From positions 84,652,820 to 84,716,819 of the forward strand of contig OX104129.1 of assembly GCA_944470555.2 (NCBI GenBank): a DNA stretch of 64,000 nt, read 5' to 3'. The position numbers and the translations under genes are program-made. The notes under the pieces were generated by a model. That model was not told the DNA's origin and searched no databases. It saw only the letters and a program-made list of their open reading frames with translations. Shown piece by piece: positions 29,101-35,109 of the stretch (within the stretch, counting starts at the first letter, position 1; each line of letters opens with the position of its first letter). The stretch comes from Heterobilharzia americana (taxonomy: Eukaryota; Platyhelminthes; Trematoda; Strigeidida; Schistosomatidae).

Positions 29101-30117
29101 AATCTAGAGCCATCACTCATTGTCACGGAGATTTATCAACTTTCAACTCCACATATAGTAATGCAACTAGCCAATATGATCATCTCTCGACTAATAGTTA
29201 TGACTTATTAGCAGACCCAAAAGCACATGAATCACTGTTGATTTATGAAGACATAAGCATCTAATAATGCATATTCAGTGAGGTGCATACGACTTCCTCC
29301 TCCATGAAAATAGTCATTAAATAATCTTCCACACTGATAAGAAAGAGAAGACGACAAGAGGATAAGCAAAAGCTGCTAACTTGAGTGAACTATTGTTCCA
29401 AACAAAGTCTACAAGTGATGCAAGCGTAGAACTCAGGAAGTGATATTGTACAATCCTGTACCAGGTTATTCTGTTTAGTGCAATACACAAAGTTGAGGTA
29501 CGATTTACTATATAATAAATGTATTATAATGAAACCATAATACTGCATCTGTATCACTGTGATGCATTAAATAAATCAAGCCAGTGTGTGAGTTTAATAG
29601 ACTTGGAACAACTACTAACAAAGTCTCAAAACCTATAACGGTTAATATTTAGGCAGGTACCAGTTTCGAGAGTGTTGAAACAAACCTGTATTAATTGTTC
29701 CATATCTGCCAGTGTTAAAACATTGCGAGTAGTAGCATAGGCCCAAAGGTGTGTATTTACTCTTTGTATCAACCTCTTATGTTCCATTAACCGAGGTATA
29801 CAGTCCGGATTCATTCGTATGCTTCTAAGGAAATCGATGACAGTTGGGTAGTGCTAAAATTTATTCAACATAAATATATAAAGTACCCTGAATAGTTCTT
29901 CTTGAACACAACCAGGGCCAGTATAACGATATTCTCGCGAAATTTTCCACAAGATCAGCTGCACAACGTTGTTAACATCTTCCAAAGTTCTAAAATGATA
30001 CTGTGACGTAGTTGGTGACTGGAAACTAAAATTTGTCGGTATAGGTTCAGGGAACGGCATTCTTGAGCGCCCAGTGACCTTCAGAGTCGCGCTTCCGTCG
30101 AATACCCGGCTTGACAT
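2089..30117 (-). CDS. Unrecognised 12-exon host gene, 5' complete, 3' end outside window
   Basis: Exons in transcription order: 30117-29887, 29853-29686, 26606-26232, 24490-24361, 18977-18802, 17675-17444, 15939-15683, 12617-12435, 9252-9119, 5204-4966, 2500-2246, 2168-2089. Together they are 2460 bp, exactly 820 codons with no stop. Every intron starts GT and ends AG, and every phase matches its neighbour. The start ATG at 30117 has an in-frame TGA directly upstream. The protein looks largely helical, with no signal peptide or membrane segment seen. Around residues 375-405 a Ser/Thr/Ala-rich stretch leads into DFIDLT followed by acidic residues, like a SUMO-interacting motif. Exon 12 ends at a good donor (GTAAGG), so the gene continues left. 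Intron 1 is 33 bp; the others run from about 1 to 5.4 kb and hold retroelements. I do not recognise the family. Gene structure is seen; function is unknown. Confidence 0.82.
2246..2500 (-). CDS. Exon 11 of the minus-strand host gene
   Basis: The carried A plus TG makes Met, then CSRFNLMAIRILPYGG to FTTHDTSSS plus one base. Acceptor ATCTTGTCTAG, donor GTAATG. Confidence 0.8.
2760..2900 (+). repeat. Hammerhead-bearing SINE (type 2)
   Basis: A short copy of the element seen full length at 16975-17325: the hammerhead followed by CCAGATTTTCAATG and CAGTCCATGGTGAAT. The tRNA-like left part is poorly preserved here. It sits in intron 10 of the minus-strand gene, in antisense orientation. Confidence 0.75.
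2801..2850 (+). ncRNA. Hammerhead ribozyme with complete core
   Basis: Core CTGAGGA at 2809-2815 (CUGANGA, N7=G) and GAAA at 2831-2834. Stem II is GTCC/GGAC (2816-2819 with 2827-2830) with loop CATACCA. Stem III is AC/GT closed by an AGCT tetraloop (2834-2841). The predicted cleavage base is C2842 in the triplet GTC. Stem I is GAGTACTG (2801-2808) against CAGTGCTC (2843-2850), eight pairs with one G-U. All conserved bases are present. A very short stem III is typical of schistosome hammerheads. Confidence 0.85.
3380..3515 (-). repeat. SINE 3' relic, inverted relative to 4515-4640
   Basis: On the minus strand it reads GATCCAGTATACCGACGGGG followed by AATTACAAGTATGTCAACAA, nearly identical to plus strand 4518-4558. 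The match continues, weaker, to about 110-130 bp. Confidence 0.7.
3646..3966 (+). other. Unassigned 106-codon reading frame inside intron 10
   Basis: Open from an ATG to a TAA, ending LMFPSFSTV. It matches none of the element families in the window and has no clear splice sites matched to another exon. It may be an unrecognised element fragment or chance. No function is proposed. Confidence 0.25.
4320..4640 (+). repeat. Sm-alpha-like hammerhead SINE
   Basis: A Pol III B-box-like GGTTCGAGTCTC (4378-4388) precedes a hammerhead-like segment: CTGATGA at 4415-4421 and GAAA at 4435-4438. Stem II (GCCC against CGAT) no longer pairs well, so this copy is probably inactive. The 3' part (GATCCAGTATACCAACGAGG) is shared with 3380-3515. 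Confidence 0.7.
4966..5204 (-). CDS. Exon 10 of the minus-strand host gene
   Basis: One base completes a His codon, then HNVRLPSILTTEEIQ to LFLMQHENAD plus one base. It has a strong polypyrimidine acceptor (TTTTTCTTTTCCAG) and donor GTGAGT. It is Trp-rich near the end (EVWSQWYQDGLFYDRWG). Confidence 0.82.
5548..5980 (-). repeat. RTE family B 3' end
   Basis: It starts with an (ATT)n tail at 5548-5568, then the minus-strand run TAGGAATCCAAGGG, then TTGGACATACACTGAAAAGG-type sequence. At 5862-5882 the minus strand has a short (GGCT) repeat in CTGGCTGGCTGGCAACGAAC, relevant to the expansion at 8503-8540. Confidence 0.8.
6235..7490 (+). repeat. RTE family A (SR2-like) LINE, 3' third
   Basis: Reverse transcriptase motifs are SGVHQGCPLSPFLFNFIIDI and, at about 6409-6432, LDLEYADDM with an intact YADD. 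A frameshift follows. The rest continues ECIDHFTYLGSRINPGG, then VLLYGCETWPL and VFDHRCLRSISG (6603-7022), then WHQCMKSLTVGLSHVERC (about 7105-7165). The 3' UTR ends GGTCCTATGTTGATAATG and a (GAT)n tail at about 7470-7487. Endonuclease and early RT are missing (5' truncation). It is a dead copy in intron 9 of the minus-strand gene. Confidence 0.88.
7490..8230. other. Intronic, nothing recognised
   Basis: AT-rich sequence without motifs beyond short CAA and CTAC runs near 8065-8135. The frames here do not match the other families. Confidence 0.4.
8235..8842 (+). repeat. RTE family B 3' end with expanded GGCT microsatellite
   Basis: ATCCGCATTTTCAACACCAA and ITKNISNKLQT recall the family B RIFNTNV and VTKxxxNKL segments. 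After GTAACAAGAAACTCTGG the element is interrupted by the GGCT array, then resumes at CAACCAACCAACAAATA, ACACTGAGAAGACCGTTT and GTGCTACTGAAGC, and ends GGAACCCAAGGGACAAATAA. Several stops; non-functional. Confidence 0.8.
8498..8540 (+). repeat. (CTGG/GGCT)n microsatellite, about 10 units
   Basis: A perfect tetranucleotide array that translates as WLAG repeats. It lies exactly where other family B copies have one to three GGCT units, so it grew from a seed within the element. Confidence 0.9.
9119..9252 (-). CDS. Exon 9 of the minus-strand host gene
   Basis: 44 codons plus two bases, ELCKLVCDNLNIQYSP to ENKLKPLVY. Acceptor CATATATTTAG, donor GTAAGT, phase 2 exit. Confidence 0.8.
9500..9720 (+). 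repeat. Decayed type 2 hammerhead SINE
   Basis: ACCCAACGGTTGAATGGTAA resembles the tRNA-like A-box part. TTGCGCATTGAAGAGGATAA and AACAACTGTCCAGGGCCCC resemble the hammerhead part, with the core damaged (TTGAAGAGG). Confidence 0.5.
9860..10210 (-). repeat. Type 2 hammerhead SINE, minus-strand copy
   Basis: Aligned to 16975-17325: B-box region near 9985-10020, hammerhead region about 9915-9965 with CACCAGGACGAAACAGCTGT intact on the minus strand. The core is CTGAAAA instead of CTGANGA (G8 changed), so cleavage is probably lost. Its 3' part contains the CCACTGGATTCTGATCTAGT segment shared with the pair at 16570-17330. Confidence 0.75.
10260..10920. repeat. Possible third tRNA-derived short repeat, two degenerate copies
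   Basis: 10262-10345 and 10795-10900 share the pattern ACTGGTTTGAAAACCGCTCC / ATAGGTTCAAATTCCGCTCC, then ACCGAG or ACAGAGGTTT(C)GGTAGCCA. The first block is B-box-like. A related copy is at 24080-24240. Weak but recurrent. Confidence 0.45.
11340..11700 (+). repeat. Two Sm-alpha-like SINE units in tandem
   Basis: The first unit (about 11360-11545) keeps only the 3' half, from ACCCATGTCCTGGATTCCCC through CATTGGAACCCGTCTGTCGA. The second (about 11555-11700) has the B-box-like GGATTCGAGTCTTCC and the hammerhead. Both lie in intron 8 of the host gene. Confidence 0.7.
11605..11660 (+). ncRNA. Sm-alpha-type hammerhead, probably weakened
   Basis: CTGATGA at 11617-11623 and GAAA at 11638-11641 are intact. 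Stem I (ATTCGG with CTGAAT) pairs fully. Stem II is GTCC against GGAG, so the pair next to the core is G-G instead of G-C. The cleavage triplet is ATC. The fold is recognisable, but catalysis is probably reduced. Confidence 0.65.
12435..12617 (-). CDS. Exon 8 of the minus-strand host gene
   Basis: 61 codons, FPVNLTNIQQDK to CISLRSKE. The acceptor is TTTTGTTAG. The AG seven bases further in would break the frame, so it was rejected. Exit is phase 0 at GTGAGT. The first half is polar and probably disordered. Confidence 0.78.
12756..13378 (-). repeat. RTE family A 3' end, antisense
   Basis: From the 3' UTR end (ACATAGGACCAGGCATTACT on plus) up to RRLQVFDHRCLRSIGRIPWC, VLGRRGKSVDEVINLHRLRW. About 620 bp, 5' truncated, degenerate. 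Inserted in intron 7. Confidence 0.85.
13380..14107. other. Intronic, nothing recognised apart from a GA-rich patch
   Basis: A purine GAGAGAG-type low-complexity run lies at about 13488-13530. The other frames match nothing known to me. Confidence 0.4.
14108..14172. repeat. (TA)n microsatellite, about 32 units
   Basis: An uninterrupted AT dinucleotide array directly abutting a family B RTE fragment. Confidence 0.95.
14173..14365 (+). repeat. RTE family B 3' fragment
   Basis: TGGAGTGGAATCCTAAGGGG, AAACAACCAGTTAGGCGTCT, AGAGATCGTGTGAGGAAGAA and GTGCTACTGAATCCC are family B 3' coding sequence; it ends AGGAGCCCAAG without the AATAAT tail. Confidence 0.8.
14370..14785. other. Intronic, with an unassigned 70-codon frame at 14452-14664
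   Basis: The plus-strand frame (MNIRMNNNIISEFL start) has no recognised homology and no proven splice sites. It may be chance. Confidence 0.25.
14786..15335 (-). repeat. RTE family B 3' end, antisense
   Basis: Tail (ATT)n at 14788-14799, then on minus TAGGAACCCAAGGG, WRRATEALCSTRNPRD, SGIPRGSDELGVL, and upstream RIFNTNVSQVSA-like sequence to about 15330. Degenerate. Confidence 0.85.
15683..15939 (-). CDS. Exon 7 of the minus-strand host gene
   Basis: Two bases complete an Asp codon shared with exon 6, then DNIADKYPQLTEIVDR to DANSVTP. Acceptor TGTCATTTCAG, donor GTAAGT, phase 0 exit. Gln/Asn-rich in the middle (LLSQQTENNEQKQ), then helical. Confidence 0.8.
15940..16560. other. Intron 6, nothing recognised
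   Basis: AT-rich without an identifiable element up to the SINE pair. Short CACACA and GAGAGA runs at 15950-15980 flank exon 7. Confidence 0.45.
16565..16895 (-). repeat. Type 2 hammerhead SINE, left arm of inverted pair
   Basis: On the minus strand the tRNA-like half lies at 16680-16735. The hammerhead is at about 16601-16655: CTGAAGA at 16639-16645 (valid CUGANGA) and GAAA at 16617-16620, but stem II (ATCG against AAAC) is broken. Confidence 0.78.
16960..17330 (+). repeat. Type 2 hammerhead SINE, right arm of inverted pair, with Pol III-like promoter
   Basis: The best full-length copy. A-box-like GATGGTAACGTGC at 17158-17170; consensus B-box GGGTTCGATCCC at 17194-17205. The hammerhead is at about 17221-17275: CTGAGGA 17230-17236, stem II GTCC/GGAC, GAAA 17255-17258. 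Stem III and the cleavage triplet (ATA) have drifted. The end TCAGTCCATGATGAAT is shared by the family. Confidence 0.82.
17158..17205 (+). promoter_or_regulatory. tRNA-like internal Pol III promoter (A and B boxes)
   Basis: The A-box-like and B-box sequences are spaced as in tRNA genes. There is no complete cloverleaf, so this is a SINE promoter and not a tRNA gene. Confidence 0.65.
17444..17675 (-). CDS. Exon 6 of the minus-strand host gene, with SUMO-interacting-like motif
   Basis: Begins PFRTLVHLLILIFNTES after acceptor CTCTTTTAG. A nearer AG at about 17632 would shift the frame, so the upstream acceptor was chosen. The middle is low-complexity (ASSSTPPAATSSSS) followed by LDFIDLTMNSDNEEDK, a hydrophobic IDLT core with trailing acidic residues as in SUMO-interacting motifs. 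It exits in phase 1 at GTGAGA. Confidence 0.78.
17945..18275 (+). repeat. RTE family B 3' end
   Basis: AACTCTGGTAACTAACCAAC (one unexpanded GGCT site), CAACAAATATGCAGAAGGAA, GGAGATGGATTGGGTATGCA, GTGCTACTGAAGCCCTATGC, ending CCAAAGGACAAATAATGATT. Confidence 0.85.
18278..18530 (+). repeat. Penelope-like element GIY-YIG endonuclease fragment
   Basis: CNHGKVKYIGQS, then RLVEHKNL and NSAIALHALTHNNTIWW follow the Penelope-like C-terminal pattern C-x-C...YIG-x-T...R-x-x-EH...SAIA-x-H. One stop interrupts it after YIGQSI. It differs from the element at 20160-21300. Confidence 0.65.
18802..18977 (-). CDS. Exon 5 of the minus-strand host gene
   Basis: The carried base plus AG completes a Lys codon, then LHRSRKPIIVLKQLAN to RIAATG, phase 0 exit at GTAAGA. 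It reads as amphipathic helices (QLANCATKLHIELQNW). Confidence 0.8.
19380..19575 (+). repeat. Very decayed RTE family A 3' piece
   Basis: ACCGGAAAAATGTTAGACGA, then CGATAAAGAGAATCGGTGGT and GAACCGCTTTCAGTGGCGCA align with the family A C-terminus near 7080-7260. Confidence 0.6.
19630..20155 (-). repeat. RTE family A-related RT fragment
   Basis: On minus: MEYVDDIFLLGEDADKI (YVDD in place of YADD), VVGCVNHFNYLGGCINPN and an ISTWIPR segment correspond to the RT palm and thumb region of family A. Stops outside this part. Confidence 0.75.
20160..21300 (-). mobile_element. Penelope-like retroelement: RT end plus GIY-YIG endonuclease
   Basis: Reading right to left: end of the reverse transcriptase (VHPAINFTMEEEENDYPISF, FLDVLLVRRSDETLKRSV, YRKPTSTGQY; about 21270-21100). 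Next comes a 197-codon frame (21076-20483) with AICSEDAIKEK, then NRPILGARYRDKLPDS. The GIY-YIG domain follows at about residues 118-150 (CIYQFSCSYGASYIGRTMRR, RISEHHPSW) with the YIG, Arg and Glu of the active site. Then the 3' UTR to about 20160. Penelope-like elements pair RT with this endonuclease. The 5' portion is replaced by RTE sequence at about 21300. Confidence 0.85.
21300..23170 (-). repeat. RTE family A-like LINE: endonuclease end and early reverse transcriptase
   Basis: On the minus strand, from the right: TSDGHKSIRLIVISHRW / GSVEYCLSF (about 22690-22560) matches the end of the RTE endonuclease. AAFRPGRGCIDQVFTLPQVL and LEQRHAYWRPTLIMFLD (about 21650-21540) is the RT start with its first catalytic Asp. 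GVHHRCSLSPFLFKF (about 21345-21300) corresponds to GVHQGCPLSPFLFNF. Many stops and shifts. Its end abuts the Penelope-like element. Confidence 0.75.
23170..24060. other. Intron 4, unassigned
   Basis: Frames at 23425-23768 exist on both strands but match nothing I know. A poly-C run sits at 23821-23829. The part nearest 23170 may be more of the RTE 5' region. Confidence 0.35.
24080..24245 (+). repeat. tRNA-derived short repeat, third type
   Basis: GTGAGTTTGAATCCCGCTCT is B-box-like and is followed by CTACCAAGGTCCAGTCAACC and GAGCAGTATCATTAGCACTT, resembling 10795-10900 (CAGGATAGTATCATTGGCTT). Confidence 0.5.
24361..24490 (-). CDS. Exon 4 of the minus-strand host gene
   Basis: Starts EIINGLRPENLNK and ends SLLSDRAM plus one base (phase 1). 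The acceptor is TTTTGTAG and the donor is a GTAAGT-type site. The composition is charged and probably helical. Confidence 0.8.
24491..25180. other. Intron 3, nothing recognised
   Basis: AT-rich; the small frame at 24922-25113 has no recognised homology. Confidence 0.4.
25180..25245 (+). repeat. Short RTE family A-type 3' UTR remnant
   Basis: CAGTGTGCTGATGTGAGTTA, TGGTAACTTAGACCGTCAGG, CAGTAGCACTAGATACCACG parallels the terminal 65 bp of the copy ending at 28820. Confidence 0.6.
25438..26150 (-). repeat. Internally deleted RTE family A element (5' unit fused to 3' end)
   Basis: On the minus strand, 26150-25930 is the family 5' unit (CACTATAACGGTAACTGC, TTGTGATATGCAAGCCCGAC, CACGTCAAGGTAGCAGCTAT). 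It joins directly to GGGACACGTACTACGTATGC, which is the C-terminal coding end, and runs through the 3' UTR to a (GAT)n tail at 25454-25438. Endonuclease and RT are absent. A 107-codon frame (26029-25706) crosses the join (VAAIGRLGHVLRMPSHRL). Confidence 0.8.
26232..26606 (-). CDS. Exon 3 of the minus-strand host gene
   Basis: 125 codons, from MASPNEYQLLGPIIR to GFTHIAQ, phase 0 at both ends; the largest exon. The acceptor AATTCAATAG directly precedes the ATG, so this is an exon and not a separate start. The donor is CAA followed by GTAAGC. Confidence 0.82.
26607..27150. other. Intron 2, right part, nothing recognised
   Basis: AT-rich; no family match up to the start of the RTE copy. Confidence 0.4.
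27150..28820 (+). repeat. RTE family A LINE, reverse transcriptase to 3' end
   Basis: RT start RRALGLDGMTPERFKEGG (about 27197-27250); RPTLAAFLDLKAAFDYVDR (about 27517-27576) with catalytic Asp; MECIDHF-equivalent about 27990-28010; DEISARIQK-equivalent at 28050-28080; NFHRPRRLEHGLRVPNHHL and GGQTKTWHQGMQSLSADL (28327-28500). Its 3' UTR ends at TGATGACAGATATCACGCTG. Numerous stops. A more diverged subfamily than 6235-7490. It sits inside the 3.1 kb intron 2. Confidence 0.82.
28820..29685. other. Intron 2, left of exon 2, nothing recognised
   Basis: No coding or repeat match identified; ordinary AT-rich intron. Confidence 0.4.
29686..29853 (-). CDS. Exon 2 of the minus-strand host gene
   Basis: 56 codons, HYPTVIDFLRSIRMN to TLADMEQLIQ, phase 0 at both ends. 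The donor is CAG followed by GTTTGT. The next intron is 3079 bp and contains an RTE family A copy at 27150-28820. Confidence 0.82.
29854..29886 (-). other. 33 bp micro-intron between exons 1 and 2
   Basis: The intron begins GTACTT and ends TTTTAG and is AT-rich. Reading through it gives a stop, whereas removing it joins EELFR to HYPTVIDF in frame. Introns of about 30-40 bp near gene starts are a known feature of schistosome genes. Confidence 0.85.
29887..30117 (-). CDS. Exon 1 of the minus-strand host gene
   Basis: 77 codons starting MSSRVFDGS and ending QEELFR. TGA lies in frame immediately before the ATG, which fixes the start. The donor is AGG followed by GTACTT, phase 0. The second half (FRTLEDVNNVVQLI) looks like the start of a folded helical domain continued in exon 2. 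Confidence 0.82.
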
Positions 30118-31055
30118 TCAACTGCCAATGGAAATAAACAATTGATTTAATGGTAATAAAAACGCTAACGTTTCTTTGGAAGAAGTCTACTAAGCGCAAA
30201 ACAATGTGCTTCTTTTCCTTACTTTGATGCCAGAAGAAACAGGAGAGATAGTTCACTGTGTCCATGAAACATTTTTGCATTGCGAAGAGAAACAAATAAT
30301 TTCAGCGATCGGTGTGATGAAAGGCAGCAGTTCTGCTAGAAAAACTCCCATAATTGGAAAGCATCACTTTGTTTAGACGTTCATAACAAGTCTATTCGTA
30401 ACCAACAGATAGCTCATACTTTGTGTTGCAGTGTGATGTTTGCTAGTCTACCTTCTGCGACTGATAAAATCAGCTTATCACGTCGCACCCATGTCCATCG
30501 GCTAAAGTTTCCACGCTTCAAGGTAGTACACAGAGAACGGGCGAGTACAGAACCAGCGACACCAAAGCAGATAAAATTACACTGGAGAACAAATCTGAAG
30601 ATAATGGATAAGTGTCGTGTCCACCTCGCAGTTGCCTCCGAGGGTCAAAGGTTGTCGATGTCTTAAAAACTTTCTGACAGGAGGATAAGCTGCAGTGAAC
30701 TGTAATCTGTCTCGTGTTATACCCATTTTTAAGGGTGGTCGATGAAGTGGCCCGATGAGGCACATGCCTGCAACTCCTATGCACACCGTCAAAAGTGTTG
30801 GAGCCACAAATTTGCAGCGGTTTACACGACTATCTAATGTTCAGTGACTTATTTGTACTCCACTGCCATGGTTTTGGGAAGGGATAAACATGTGTTGCAA
30901 ACCTGCCAACCACATTGAACTGTTGGACTACAATCACTGACGATTAAAACAGAATGGATGTCAAGCACGTCGACTTTCTAGGGATTTCGTTAGCGTCAGC
31001 TACATCTGTCGAATCAGCTGGATATTCTACGGTGCATCCACCGTTAACATAAAAG
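30118..31055. other. Upstream region of the minus-strand gene
   Basis: Should contain the promoter and 5' UTR, but no clear TATA or splice leader signal was seen. Small frames exist at 30421-30666 (plus) and 30807-30577 (minus) without recognised homology. Confidence 0.4.
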
Positions 31056-31645
31056 TAGGTCCGCATTCTACGAGGCTCCCCAGCCTTCACAGTGTCGTCG
31101 ACTCGGGTCTGAGATATTTTAATGGCATTCACCGAACAAGTTGTGACTCAAACCCAAAAGTCAAGAACTCTTTTGTTCGCAACTTCTACGGCCATGAACC
31201 GAAGCTTCTACTGCACAAGGCTGTGTGGAGCCACTGCTGGAATACGGGTCATTCATCCTGAATGGCATCAGCATTAGTGAAAAATTTAGGATAGCAAGAG
31301 CAAAGAGGTATTTCACACATAGTCTGCTCGAAAGCGAATGGGGACAGGATTCCCTATCTAAATTTATGTCCCTTCAGTCGCAACTACTATGGATGAGACG
31401 ATCAAGGATAAGTCTTGTTTTCTTTCTCAAGATTGTACACTATATACTATTTTCATCTAGTTACTAACCCCCATTCACACAGGGATATTACTATGAGTCA
31501 CGTAACCACACGCACAGGATCGGGATAAAAACATCTTTACATGCTGGCTACCTTTCCATCAAATTCTCCCAAATGTCGAATCAACCCCCTGTTGAAATTA
31601 GGGCCAACACCTCACCTATCTACTTCATTTGGCTGCTAAACAAAT
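31056..31645 (+). repeat. CR1/jockey-type LINE, C-terminal RT end
   Basis: EPLLEYGSFILNGISISEKF, RIARAKRYFTHSLLESEWG and LQSQLLWMRRSRISLVFFLK (31225-31467) match the connection/thumb end of CR1-like ORF2 (PxLEY...ERVQRRFTR...L...RR...L). Downstream frames continue the pattern to about 31640. Confidence 0.72.
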
Positions 31646-33310
31646 TCCTAACCTCTAGTGGCATGGTAGGTTAGTCTGGTTCACCACAATTAGGCTCCAC
31701 AACACTCAACATACTGGGCCCCATGAATGTCTAGATGGCTGGGTGTATGTAGTAACCATCAAAATTTCAGACAGAGTGCTGATACTATGGAGGATGTGTC
31801 TGGTGATCTCGTGCAGCTAAGCCCACTAAAATATCCTCACCATGATAATCAGCTAAACACAAGCCGCATCAAACATACAAGGATATAGCAAGCTTCTTTA
31901 TGATTTGCCGGTCGTTTGAATGAGACAAAATAACAAGCATATTGGGTCCACGAACAACTCCTAAGCCTTATGTATATACACATATATGTATATATTTGTG
32001 TACAAGAAACCTATCGTAGGACAATATCCTTAACGTGGAGCAGAATTCCTCGAATTCTCAACCCATTCTAGCGGCATAGACTCCTCCCCCCTCCCCACAA
32101 CAAACATAGATAATAACAATAATATTTACTCCTGAATGCACAGGCACATACCATTTTTACAGGTATGAATAAGTTACCGGGTAAATTATGTGTATTTTTA
32201 TAGCACGTAGTCTCAATCCCCATCTGTTCTGTCACTCGAAGGTATAAGTGCTGCATGTTTATATAATGGAAAATCCCAGCAGAATAAGTATGAAAAATTT
32301 ACAAGTTGGACGGGTTGAAGTATTGTCTTCTGATGATTAACAAAAAAACAAGTTTGTGTCTCTACATTACGCGTATTACCTGGAAGGAAATAAAGCTTGA
32401 AGCCCGTACTTCCGTTATAACAGTTTGCACACTTTGTCTATGCCAATGATGAAAAGTCTATAGGGGGATGAATACTCAGGTTGTTCGTTTACTGTTCTTC
32501 ATCATGATTCCAGAAATATATAGTTCATGTATACCAATACCATTTCACATCAAGGATTCATACCCTTGCTGAATATTACGACTGTGGGCTAAATACCTTC
32601 ATTTTTCCAACTCCAACATCCGGAGGCAACAGACCTGGTTGAATGCGTCAGATGAACTTCCAGGACATCTTGTCTGACACTATCACGGGTCGTGACGGCC
32701 CTGATGTCGGCAAGTGTTAGACATTCCCGGTTAGTTTTGTGAGGAATAAATTCCAGGTTTTGATAATTATGAAGCCGCAGTCCAGCGAACACTCTTCGTT
32801 TCTGTTTGTTGTGGCCAGGTATTTTGAAAGCCGTGATACTGACCACTCTCCATGGAGGGTAGCTTCAGCCAGGGTCTGTCCCTTAAATGGTTAATTTTCG
32901 ATGACCACCAAGCCAACATTTAGAAGTGAATTGCCTTTCTACAAAGAGAAAAAACAGAAACAAGGCAGTAGGCAGAAGAAGAGGCAAGAACTCCAACAAG
33001 GAGTGTGCTTCCTGCGTTCATGTTTCTCCTTGCCTAACTTCCTTTGCTATAACCTTCATTCTATGTGCTTTGTCTACTGAATACTTAATAACACAAATTT
33101 CGTGATGCCGTGTAGCGCAAAACTGCTATGTTTGATTACTTCGTCGAGTAGGGCAGGATGTGCCATTAGTTTTAGGTCATGACTCGTGGAAGTCTCCTCA
33201 GCGTTTCATTTGAAAGGCCAGTGCAGGTATGGTGGATGTCTCATTGTACATTCAGAGGGCCTAGTATACGAAATGCCATGGAGGAGAGTGTTGGTGCACT
33301 CAGTAAGCCG
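31645..33310. other. Mostly unassigned; one dispersed repeat at 32085-32260
   Basis: 32085-32260 (minus) shares ATATTTACTCCTGAATGCAC and CATTTTTACAGGTATGAA-type tracts with 34844-35045 (minus) and 48810-49030 (plus). The frame at 32846-32589 is unrecognised. Confidence 0.4.
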
Positions 33311-33825
33311 GACAAGTTGCCAGATGGTTAGAAGCGAACCAGTAACCGACTAAATTCAGCGGCTGATTTATACGCCTTCACTTTAGCAGGAAGTCTGATC
33401 CACATCTCAGAGAATTTGATGGTGCAGAAATCCTCACACAAGCAGGATTTGAGCAGGTCCATTGTGGCACTATTGGAGTGGCTGCGCAGACCGTGACATA
33501 TCTTGTGTCCAAACTGAAACCCATCACTGGCTGTAAAAGTGAAGTTGTGTAGTTCATTGACGAAAAATGTCAGGTTAATTTTGAGTTGTCTCATTCAAGG
33601 ATGTTCCAGACTTAGGGTTCTTCATTTGGACTTGTTGTCCTGTATGCACCCACATACTAGTAACCTGGCCGTAAAATGCCTTTGGACAACCCCTATTTTT
33701 AAGCCGTGTTTAATGCGGAAGCCGCCCAATACAAATGGATGATATCCTAATACTTGACGTACGCAAGTTTTATAGAGCAGTAACTCGACTTCTTTGAGGC
33801 GACAGTTTAGGTCATACACTAAACG
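33310..33825 (-). repeat. CR1-type LINE, C-terminal RT end, antisense
   Basis: Minus frames CRLKEVELLLYKTCVRQVLG, GVVQRHFTARLLVCGC, then RQLKINLTFFVNELHNF, CEDFCTIKFSEMWIRLPAKV, AAEFSRLLVRF. This is the same architecture as 41117-41584 of the long CR1 copy, but a different family. Confidence 0.8.
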
Positions 33826-34843
33826 AATGCATGAAAGCTGTTTCTAAGTGTTTACTTAATAAGGCCTTTCCAACCTACATCATGGCAAGGAAGGTTAAAT
33901 AAGAAAAAGCATACAAATAGGGAACAAATTCCTTGTCCGGATTCTGCTTCTTTTCTCTGTCCCCGGCTCTGCTTTTATTCCCTGTTGTAGCAAAACGATT
34001 CAGTTCTAAGCGTTGGCTTGGAAATAACTGAAAATTTCTTGAAAGAGCGAACCTTAGCGGAAATTATTCTTGATCGGTCGATGTGTGACATCGTTGACAA
34101 CAGCCAACTTCAACTGCCAGAAATGATTCATACGCTTAGGATTACAACCTCATAGTTATGTAGCCTTGGAATTTATCGATTATGAGGGTGACCAGGAAAG
34201 TCTCACAATTACCAGTCACAGAATGTCACGACCAGCAAAAATGACAGACAAAATAACCTGGTCGTCCACTCGATGCGTTCGTAGCTGGCTTGTAGTCGTA
34301 ATGTTCGGTAAGATTGCGATCTGTTAATGTGAACTGCTCCAAGAACGACAGACAACACGCAAATATTCATCCATTAATTTTTCCCTGTCATGCTTATGCA
34401 GGGTGAGCAGGGTGCAACAATGGAAGTACTGGCTTCAAACTTTATTTTTCTCAGGTAGTACACGTAACAATTATATACAGGTCCCGGCCTTTTGTTGGTG
34501 CGAAGATAATACTTCCACTTGTCTATCTTGTCAGTTTGTGAATACCTATTCTGCTGCCGTGCTTCATCCTAATGATGTGCATAACACGTGCCCTCTAGTA
34601 AATGAATAGGTGCGGGTTGAAACTACCTGCCTTTAAGAAACATGTAATTTATGCAGGAGTTTTACGCATACGTCTTAAAACGACGTGCGATTGTATATTG
34701 CTGTTATTGAGTGAAGGCCCTTGAGGAAACCGGCGACCGTTATTTCTTTGAGAATGAACTTCTTGACGTGCTTCCCCTCCTTATTTACATGAGGCTTACA
34801 CATATTTATTAAGCATGGTTTTCATTTCTGCCAGAGAGATTTA

Positions 34844-35045
34844 CTATACCTGTGAGTGGACACAACAGTCTGATGGGTAACCTAGCGGGCACCAGTTGTA
34901 TGTGATGTGAAATCTTCCTTTTAGCCTGGAGTTTGCCACAGACCGGGATGAAGAAGAGGTGGCAAACAATTTTACCACGGATTTTTTGCCACTAAATGTG
35001 ATGACCGCATCTGTAAAAATGATGTGCACCCATGGATTCAGGAAT
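34844..35045 (-). repeat. Dispersed repeat of unknown family
   Basis: ATTCCTGAATCCATGGGTGC, CATCATTTTTACAGATGCGG and CATCCCGGTCTGTGGCAAAC on the minus strand match 48810-49030 on plus. Neither copy has an identified element around it. Confidence 0.55.
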
Positions 35046-35109
35046 AAATTTTCTTATTCTTATTATTAGGGTGATAAAAATCAACTTATTGTTGATTGGC
35101 TGGATATCA

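Noticed and set aside
2089..30117. Naming the 820-codon protein as a Mediator or Integrator subunit
   Set aside because: I compared remembered features of those families and found no convincing motif match; left unnamed.
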